Below are positions 26,734-32,583 of a stretch of DNA of 32,583 nt, piece by piece; positions within the stretch are counted from its first letter, which is position 1; each line of letters starts with the position of its first letter. This DNA comes from Rhodobacter sp. GTDB lineage: Bacteria; Pseudomonadota; Alphaproteobacteria; Rhodobacterales; Rhodobacteraceae. The notes under the pieces were generated by a model that ran no database searches, had not been told where the DNA came from, and saw only the letters and a list, made by a program, of their open reading frames with translations. The stretch lies in NCBI GenBank assembly GCA_022824145.1, contig JAJEAY010000256.1:1-32583 (forward strand), in the 5' to 3' direction. Both the position numbers and the translations under genes were made by a program.

Positions 26734-28056
26734 CTAAGCGCACATCCGCTCGACCACCGCACCGAGGTCTAATTCTTCGCTCTGCCCGGTTCTGCGGCAG
26801 TGCAGTTCGACCTTGCCTTTGGCCAGCCCTCTCGGCCCAGCTGTGACGCGCCAAGGAAGACCGATCAGGTCCATTGTGGCAAATTTCGCACCAGCGCGTT
26901 CCTCACGGTCATCGTAGAGAGTCTCGATTCCTGCCGACGACATCTTCGCATATAGCGCTTCACATGCGGAGTCCGTAGCGGAATCGCCCTGTTTGACATT
27001 GATTATTCCAACCCGGAAAGGCGCCACTTCCTCGGGCCAGATGATTCCATCGTCGTCATGGCTGGCTTCAATGATCGCACCCGCCAAACGGCTGACACCG
27101 ATGCCATGGCTGCCCATGTGAACCGGCACGGGCCTTCCCTGCGGATCCTGCACCGTAGCGCCCATGGGCTCGGAGTATTTTGTACCAAAGTAGAATATCT
27201 GGCCAACTTCGATTCCGCGGGAGGTTCTGCGGCGAGCTTCCGGAACGTTAAGGAACAAAGCTTCGTCATGGGTTTCGTCGGTTCGTGCGTATGGAGAGGT
27301 GAATTCGCGGGCGATGGCGGCACATTCATCACGGTCATCATAGTTCAGCTGGCGATCGCCAAGCTTCAGGTCAGTGATCTCGCTGTCGTAGAAGACTTCC
27401 GATTCGCCGGTGTCGGCAAGCACCAGAAACTCATGCGTGTCGTCACCGCCAATGGGGCCGGAAGCCGCACGCATCGGAATCGCCTGAAGGCCCATGCGTT
27501 CATACGTGCGCAGGTAGCTGACCATGTGGCGGTTGTAGGCATGGAGCGCCGCCTCCCGGTCAACATCGAAATTGTAGCCATCCTTCATGTAGAATTCCCG
27601 GCCCCGCATGATGCCGAACCGCGGACGGATCTCGTCCCTGAATTTCCATTGGATATGGTAAAGCGTGAGGGGAAGGTCACGATAGCTCTGCACATGTGTA
27701 CGGAAAATATCCGTAATGAGTTCCTCGTTTGTCGGACCGTAGAGAAGATCATGGCCATGGCGGTCGGATATCCGAAGCATCTCTTCGCCGTAGTCATCGT
27801 ACCGGCCGGACTCACGCCAGAGATCCGCCGACTGAACCGTTGGCATCAACATGGGGATGTGTCCGGCCCTGGCCTGCTCTTCGTGAACAATTCGCTCGAT
27901 GTTTCGTAGAACCCGGTAGCCAAGCGGAAGCCAGGAATAGATTCCAGCGGAGGCCTGTTTGATCATTCCGGAACGTAGCATCAGACGATGGCTGACGATC
28001 TGGGCTTCGGCGGGTGTTTCCCTCAGGACTGGGAGGAAATATCGGGAAAGAAGCAT
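26734..28056 (-). CDS. proS: Prolyl-tRNA synthetase, short type
   Basis: A 440-residue class II aminoacyl-tRNA synthetase that charges tRNA-Pro. Class II motifs are seen in [25 protein letters not shown] (motif 1 region), [22 protein letters not shown] (motif 2) and [16 protein letters not shown] (motif 3). The C-terminal anticodon-binding domain follows ([20 protein letters not shown]). The protein lacks the roughly 180-residue editing insertion of the long bacterial form, the normal state in alphaproteobacteria. The ATG at 28056 begins the conserved [20 protein letters not shown]. Confidence 0.96.
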   Translation of the reverse strand: MLLSRYFLPVLRETPAEAQIVSHRLMLRSGMIKQASAGIYSWLPLGYRVLRNIERIVHEEQARAGHIPMLMPTVQSADLWRESGRYDDYGEEMLRISDRHGHDLLYGPTNEELITDIFRTHVQSYRDLPLTLYHIQWKFRDEIRPRFGIMRGREFYMKDGYNFDVDREAALHAYNRHMVSYLRTYERMGLQAIPMRAASGPIGGDDTHEFLVLADTGESEVFYDSEITDLKLGDRQLNYDDRDECAAIAREFTSPYARTDETHDEALFLNVPEARRRTSRGIEVGQIFYFGTKYSEPMGATVQDPQGRPVPVHMGSHGIGVSRLAGAIIEASHDDDGIIWPEEVAPFRVGIINVKQGDSATDSACEALYAKMSSAGIETLYDDREERAGAKFATMDLIGLPWRVTAGPRGLAKGKVELHCRRTGQSEELDLGAVVERMCA

Positions 28057-28200
28057 TGTGTACCCATGGTTCTAGCGGCCGGATTGACCTAGACCATCAG
28101 GTGCGGGAGAGCAAGCGGCACCGCCGGAGTCCGGCATAGCATGGCACCCTGTCTCGCAGGTCCGGCCGACTCGCTCAAGATTCCCGCCGTTTCGACGATT

Positions 28201-30414
28201 TCAGGCGGCCGCCCTCTGACGATACTTCGCAACAAGCTGGGTCAGAACGGCCGGGGCCGAAATGATCAACGCTACGATGTCAGCCTGGATAGACGGCGCA
28301 ATGAACACCAGTCCGGCAATTGCCATGAGCCAACGAAACACAGCGCCCATGGGCACTAGCCAATATCCGACCACCGCAGCCGACAACGCAATGACCCCGG
28401 CAATGCAGCTCGCAGCCGTATACGTGAACTCAAGCAGATCAAATCCGGTGGACGAAACAAAGAGAAGAACCGGAGCGTACACAAACGCCATCGGTGCAAT
28501 GACCTTGCCCAGCCCCAACGTAAAGGCGGAAATTCCTGTGCGAAACGGGTTGGAATTGGCGATCGCGGCGGCGGCATATGCTGAAGTACAGACCGGTGGG
28601 GTGATTTCCGCGACAACGCCGTAATACAGCACGAACATATGGCTCGCGATCGGTGGAATGCCGAGTTGGGCCAAAGCAGGCTGCGCCACCGAAACGAGCA
28701 TGATGTAAAGCGCTGTGGTCGGCACCCCTGCTCCCATCAGGATGCACGCAAGAGCAATGAACACCAGGCTGATAAACAGCGTCAGATCCTCAACCGTGAA
28801 CAGCGTCCAGTCACCGAAGGAAAAGAGCCAGGCAAGATCGCCGCCAAGATTGGAAGCCGCCTGTGTGACCATGAATCCAATGCGGAACCCCACACCTGTC
28901 GTGTTGATGACCCCGATCACGATACCGACAGCTGCAGATGCCGCCCCGACCGCGAGCGCGTATTTCACGCCAGTTTCAAATGTATCTGCCATCTCGCGGA
29001 TCGTGATCCGCTTCTGCGGATTCAGTGTGGCGAGCACTGCGCCCGCAATGAGGATCGCCGACATGTTCAGGTCAAATCCGCCACCGGCGTATTTCCAGAG
29101 CGTGAACGCGACAAAAGCCGCTGCGTAGACCAGCGTCAAAGGCTCCCTGATCCGGCTCATTCCCGCGATGAGCGCCAGCGAGATTCCGCAGAATGCGGAC
29201 ATATATGGCGTATAGCCTGAGAAGAGCACGACCAGCAGGCCCACCAACGGAACTATGTTTGCCCAACCGTCGCTCCAGACGGCGCGAGCCTGCGGCAAGG
29301 CGTCCTTCGTCAGCCCCTTTAGGCCCAGCTTTCGCGCCATCAGGTGCACGACTGCGAACACACCCACGTAATGCAGAAGCGCCGGGAAAACCGCGGCGAT
29401 GACGATCGTTGTGTAAGGCACTTCCAGGAACTCGGCCATGATGAAAGCCGCAGCGCCCATGATTGGCGGCGTGATCTGTCCGCCCGCCGAAGCCGCCGCT
29501 TCGACTCCGCCCGCGAAGTGGCCCGGATAGCCAAGGCGCTTCATGTTGGGGATGGTAAGCGCGCCAGTAGAGACCGTATTGGCGACTGAAGAGCCTGATA
29601 TGGTTCCGAAGAATGCGGAGGACACTACCGAAACCTTCGCTGGCCCGCCCGTGTAGCGTCCAGCGAGGATCGTGGCGTTGTCGATGAACAGCTGTCCCAG
29701 CCCGGTTCGCTGCGCGATCACACCAAACAGCACAAAATGGAATACGATGGTCGAAACGACCCATAGCGTCACGCCGAAAATGCCTTCCTGCGGAAAGTAC
29801 ATTGAAGAGACAAATGTGTTGAACTTGACGCCCGGATGTTGAAGCAGCCCCGGAAAATAGCGCCCGAAGAGCGCATAGGAGATGAAGACGCAGATGATCA
29901 GGGGAATGATCCAGCCAAGCGTGCGGCGGGCGATATCCAGAACCAACACGATCAGGATGCAGCCGAACAGCATGTCCCATGGGTTTGGATTACCCATGCG
30001 GAACGTCATCTCTTCGACGCCCAGCCAGGAGATCCCGCGCCATGCTAGGCCGAGATACAGCGCTGACGCCACTCCAAGCACCATCAGCAGAATGTCGAGA
30101 TACGGCACGCCCCCGAGGCTAAGGGCGCCGGATCTAAGGTCGAATGAGGTTTTGGTCTTTGCCAGCGGATAGAGCGAGTAGGTCAGGATGAACAGTCCGG
30201 CAAGATGCCAGCCCATATGCCAGTAATCCGGTGGAAGCGCAAAACCGGCTGTCAGATAATGGTAAACCGCAAAGGTCAGCGCCAGGTAGCGCAGAAATCG
30301 GCCGAAACCCGGCGCAACCGACCTCGTGGCCGCGCCTTCATCGTACTTCTCTTCTATGGCGGAGAGCTCGTCCTTGGTCAGTCCGAGCGAGCCTTGTGAC
30401 TGTTGGTCGCTCAT
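28201..30414 (-). CDS. TRAP transporter permease, fused 4TM/12TM (TAXI type)
   Basis: A 737-residue inner-membrane protein joining the small DctQ-like part (about four hydrophobic segments, residues 40-190) and the large DctM-like part (about twelve segments). Marks are IIVFHFVLFGVIAQRTGLGQLFI, SSAFFGTISGSSVANTVSTG and GGQITPPIMGAAAFIMAEFL, typical of the fused permeases paired with TAXI binding proteins. A hydrophobic C-terminal extension follows. I start at the ATG at 30414 (GGAG about 10 bases upstream) rather than the in-frame TTG at 30429. It uses an ion gradient to import the substrate delivered by the binding protein 105 bases upstream. Confidence 0.94.
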   Translation of the reverse strand: MSDQQSQGSLGLTKDELSAIEEKYDEGAATRSVAPGFGRFLRYLALTFAVYHYLTAGFALPPDYWHMGWHLAGLFILTYSLYPLAKTKTSFDLRSGALSLGGVPYLDILLMVLGVASALYLGLAWRGISWLGVEEMTFRMGNPNPWDMLFGCILIVLVLDIARRTLGWIIPLIICVFISYALFGRYFPGLLQHPGVKFNTFVSSMYFPQEGIFGVTLWVVSTIVFHFVLFGVIAQRTGLGQLFIDNATILAGRYTGGPAKVSVVSSAFFGTISGSSVANTVSTGALTIPNMKRLGYPGHFAGGVEAAASAGGQITPPIMGAAAFIMAEFLEVPYTTIVIAAVFPALLHYVGVFAVVHLMARKLGLKGLTKDALPQARAVWSDGWANIVPLVGLLVVLFSGYTPYMSAFCGISLALIAGMSRIREPLTLVYAAAFVAFTLWKYAGGGFDLNMSAILIAGAVLATLNPQKRITIREMADTFETGVKYALAVGAASAAVGIVIGVINTTGVGFRIGFMVTQAASNLGGDLAWLFSFGDWTLFTVEDLTLFISLVFIALACILMGAGVPTTALYIMLVSVAQPALAQLGIPPIASHMFVLYYGVVAEITPPVCTSAYAAAAIANSNPFRTGISAFTLGLGKVIAPMAFVYAPVLLFVSSTGFDLLEFTYTAASCIAGVIALSAAVVGYWLVPMGAVFRWLMAIAGLVFIAPSIQADIVALIISAPAVLTQLVAKYRQRAAA

Positions 30415-30518
30415 GACGAGCGGCTCCAATACTGTCGGACGATCATAAGGATCAGGGCGTGCCGCGCGGCAAACACTACGGTTGCCGCGCGACCTTGATC
30501 GAGCCGGAAGAACGGCCC

Positions 30519-31529
30519 TTACTTCAGAAGTCCTGCTTCCATGTAGAACTTCTCGGCACCCGGATGAAGCGGGACACCTAGCGCGGCAATGCCGTCCAAC
30601 GCCGTGTCAGGCGTGATCTGCTTGCCCTTGGCATGGCCGTTGTCGAGCAGCTTGCGGGTGTTGTCATTCCACAAAGCCTTGGTGATGCCATAGACAAGCT
30701 CTTCGGAAAGGTCTGATGACACGACGAGCAGTGCGGATACGGCAGGAGTCATCACGTCGTAGTCGACCCCCTCGTAAACACCGGCAGGAATTCTCGACGG
30801 GATGTAGGCGGGAATCAGGTCATTGATCCTCTTGAGATCCGCTTCGGAGAAGCTGTGCAGATCCATTCCCTTGGTCGCGGCCAGCTGCACCATGGCTGAC
30901 ACTGGCCAGCCAGCGGCGTAGAAATATGCGTCGAGCTGGCCGTCCGCCAGCCGTTCAGCCGACTGGCTATTGTTCAGTTCCGCCTCGTCGATGTCGTCGC
31001 GGGTGACACCCCACTCGGCCAGCATCATCTCGACCGCGACCTGAGTACCGGAGCCCGCCTGCGCGATGCCCACGCGCTTGCCAGCCAAATCGGAAAGGCT
31101 GTCAACGCTGTCGCCTTTGGGCAGTACTAGATGGAGGTCTTCGGGATAGAGATTTGCGACAATGCGCAGTTTTGGATGCGGCTTGCCTTCAAACTTGCCC
31201 TCGCCGAGGAACATCGAACGGGTTACGTCCGCAGCCGCCAGACCGGCTTCAAGCTCGCCGTTCTCAACGGCTGTGTTATTGAATACCGACGCAGTTGTCG
31301 ATTGCGCGATCGCGATGAGGCCAGGCACGCCGCACTGGCCGCCCTTGTCGCAGGGACGGGCGCCGGGAGGCGCCGAGATGCCGTTTGCGATCGTCCCGCC
31401 AATCGGGAAGTACGTTCCGCCGGCACTGCCGGTTCCAATGCGGAAAAAGGTTGGATCCTGGGCAAAGGCGGTTCCTGCCGCAAGCGCAGCAACGGCGGCC
31501 AAACCGAGAATGGTCGAATGTCGTTTCAT
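30519..31529 (-). CDS. TAXI-family TRAP solute-binding protein
   Basis: A 336-residue periplasmic binding protein. Residues 1-23 form a Sec signal peptide (LGLAAVAALAAGTAFA then QDP). FRIGTGSAGGTYFPIGG is the TAXI family N-terminal signature, followed by a short cysteine pair (CDKGGQC) and the LYPEDLHLVLPK and GKRVGIAQAGSGTQ segments. A strong AGGAGACACC lies before the start. TAXI substrates include glutamate, 2-oxoglutarate and other acids; the ligand here is not predictable. It is the first gene of the two-gene transporter operon. Confidence 0.94.
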   Translation of the reverse strand: MKRHSTILGLAAVAALAAGTAFAQDPTFFRIGTGSAGGTYFPIGGTIANGISAPPGARPCDKGGQCGVPGLIAIAQSTTASVFNNTAVENGELEAGLAAADVTRSMFLGEGKFEGKPHPKLRIVANLYPEDLHLVLPKGDSVDSLSDLAGKRVGIAQAGSGTQVAVEMMLAEWGVTRDDIDEAELNNSQSAERLADGQLDAYFYAAGWPVSAMVQLAATKGMDLHSFSEADLKRINDLIPAYIPSRIPAGVYEGVDYDVMTPAVSALLVVSSDLSEELVYGITKALWNDNTRKLLDNGHAKGKQITPDTALDGIAALGVPLHPGAEKFYMEAGLLK

Positions 31530-31573
31530 AGGTGTCTCCTGTACACAGGTTTTGTTATGAGGTTACGGAGTAC

Positions 31574-31602
31574 ATCATACCTAATTCTGGAAAGAACGCA
31601 AA
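31574..31602 (-). promoter_or_regulatory. Candidate promoter of the TRAP operon
   Basis: On the minus strand a TATGAT -10 element (5/6 to consensus; plus-strand ATCATA at 31574-31579) is preceded after 17 bases by TTTGCG (31597-31602), a weak -35. It lies about 45 bases upstream of the start codon in an AT-rich stretch. Confidence 0.35.
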
Positions 31603-31850
31603 TTTGAACACGATACCGGGTGGGTACAGCCCAAGATATTGTTCTAACAGTGTAAAATGACGACCTGTCCGCACCGGCGGTTCCGCCCCCCGGGACACAT
31701 TCGGAAGGCAGATGAAGGAGACCGTCGACAACGGGAAGGGATCGAAGGAGCGCCGCCAGCCGACAGGGAGACCGCCGAACCTCCCGGGATCAAGGTCCAG
31801 ACGAACAGGAAAAGCGCCTTCCGGCCGGCGGGAGCGAGGCGAAGCAAACG
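31603..31850 (+). other. Unassigned stretch beyond the TRAP operon
   Basis: No recognised gene. An ATG at 31712 with GGAAGGCAG upstream opens a frame to 32050, whose Arg/Gly/Pro-rich product does not look conserved. The frame starting at 31851 seems a better coding candidate for the overlapping part. Confidence 0.3.
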
Positions 31851-32237
31851 ATGCCGGCCTGCCCGGCGGGCGGCCATGCGAGGAGATTCCTGAAGCTGCA
31901 GGGCGAGCGGCTTGCGGAACTGGAGGCCGTCGAAAGCAGCTCAAGGGTAACGGTGCGGCAGCCCCCAAAAAACGACCTGAAACCAAGGCGCAGAAAGTAT
32001 CGGCGCATTCCGCCGAAGGTGTACGCCGACTTCGTCCGCGCCATAGATGACATGCCTGACGCCTGCAGCAGGGACTCCAGAGAAGGGACCGTGCCAATCT
32101 GCCTGGACGGGAACGCCGAAGCGGCGGACGAAGGAGGCGCGCAGGCCGCTGCCCGAATTGGGCAACTGGCCGGATATGGCTCGGGGCGCAGCGGAACGAC
32201 CAGCCTGTTCATGCCCCGCACTCCTCTAGCCGCCTGA
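31851..32237 (+). CDS. Hypothetical protein, weakly supported
   Basis: A 128-residue frame with protein-like stretches: RFLKLQGERLAELEAVESSS (a likely helix), then KPRRRKYRRIPPKVYADFVR (basic) and AIDDMPDA. GAGG lies about 11 bases before the ATG. Codon third positions are mostly G or C, as in other genes here. I recognise no family. An antisense frame of 240 residues covers it but has a Ser/Ala/Arg/Pro-rich shadow composition. It could be a gene from a decayed mobile element. Confidence 0.3.
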   Translation: MPACPAGGHARRFLKLQGERLAELEAVESSSRVTVRQPPKNDLKPRRRKYRRIPPKVYADFVRAIDDMPDACSRDSREGTVPICLDGNAEAADEGGAQAAARIGQLAGYGSGRSGTTSLFMPRTPLAA

Positions 32238-32504
32238 CGCCACGTCAAGGTCACCGGCCGTGACGCCCTGAAGGACGTCGCCGGTGCGCTGAAGAATCCT
32301 GCCGACGCCCGCATCCCCGAAAAGGACCGCGCCAGTCGTGGACAGCCAGAACACGTACCGGCTTTCGACGCTGTTCGCCACGTTCGAAGCGGCGGCGGCA
32401 CCTCACCGGAAGGTCTGGAATCCACTGCGCGCCGAAGCACGGCCTGCCTAAGACATACAATTCTGTACTGGACATGATGTTCGGGCCGGCTTACCGGTTC
32501 CGGC

Positions 32505-32583
32505 ATGGACACGCATCAGAAGCCGATCCGGGCGGCTCTCGCACTTCCCGGGAATCTCGACCGCCTTCGGGACATCCTCGCCT
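32505..32583 (+). CDS. Partial ORF running off the window edge
   Basis: An ATG opens a frame of 26 codons with no stop before the window ends (MDTHQKPIRAALALPGNLDR and onward). There is no strong ribosome site. Too short to identify. Confidence 0.2.
   Translation, partial: MDTHQKPIRAALALPGNLDRLRDILA

Noticed and set aside
31790-32512. 240-residue minus-strand open frame at the right end
   Set aside because: Ser/Ala/Arg/Pro-rich translation with no ribosome site, typical of an antisense shadow; the plus frame at 31851 is more plausible.
1-32583. CRISPR arrays, rRNA and tRNA genes, phage structural genes
   Set aside because: I looked for regularly spaced repeats, rRNA segments and cloverleaf signatures on both strands and saw none.

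Overview
The window is a GC-rich chromosomal stretch from an alphaproteobacterium. The supporting evidence is a short (440-residue) prolyl-tRNA synthetase without an insertion domain, a helicase and phosphoesterase of the ligase-associated DNA repair type, a two-domain NADP-malic enzyme, a TAXI-type TRAP transporter and a glxBCD-like split glutamate synthase. The genus cannot be fixed. Gene density is uneven: several gaps of 300-1000 bases hold only fragments, which suggests past insertions and ongoing decay.

Layout. 1-4.1 kb (+): topA, then the two subunits of a 3-oxoacid CoA-transferase. 4.1-4.8 kb: a VapB-like antitoxin followed by only the first 27 residues of a PIN-domain toxin. 4.8-8.0 kb (+): a ligase-associated DEXH helicase and the PdeM phosphoesterase, without their usual ligase and exonuclease partners. 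8.0-10.2 kb: a gene-poor stretch with a possible IS21-type relic and an AT-rich promoter, then two small exported proteins (a PPC-like beta-sandwich protein and a DUF4189 protein). 10.2-14.1 kb (-): the pyrimidine/nucleoside salvage genes cdd-deoA-deoB-upp, with translationally coupled GTG and TTG starts. 14.3-16.5 kb (+): malic enzyme.

17.0-26.2 kb (-): the most interesting part, an accessory nitrogen/amine-metabolism cluster. In transcription order it holds a small basic protein, a class II glutamine amidotransferase, a GXGXG glutamate-synthase domain protein and an FMN glutamate-synthase domain protein. These are followed by a Rieske non-haem iron oxygenase, a glyoxalase I-like protein, a small unknown ORF, a glutamine-synthetase-family ligase, a MetX-like alpha/beta hydrolase and an Lrp/AsnC regulator. 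A reasonable reading is oxidative dealkylation of an amine by the Rieske enzyme, capture of the amine or ammonia by the ligase and the split synthase, and hydrolysis of an ester or amide by the hydrolase. The substrate is unknown. The usual N-methylglutamate dehydrogenase genes and a Rieske reductase are absent from the window.

26.2-32.6 kb: a decayed ORF, then on the minus strand proS and a two-gene TRAP system (TAXI binding protein and fused 4TM/12TM permease). The last kilobase holds only weakly supported, unrecognised ORFs, one running off the window edge.
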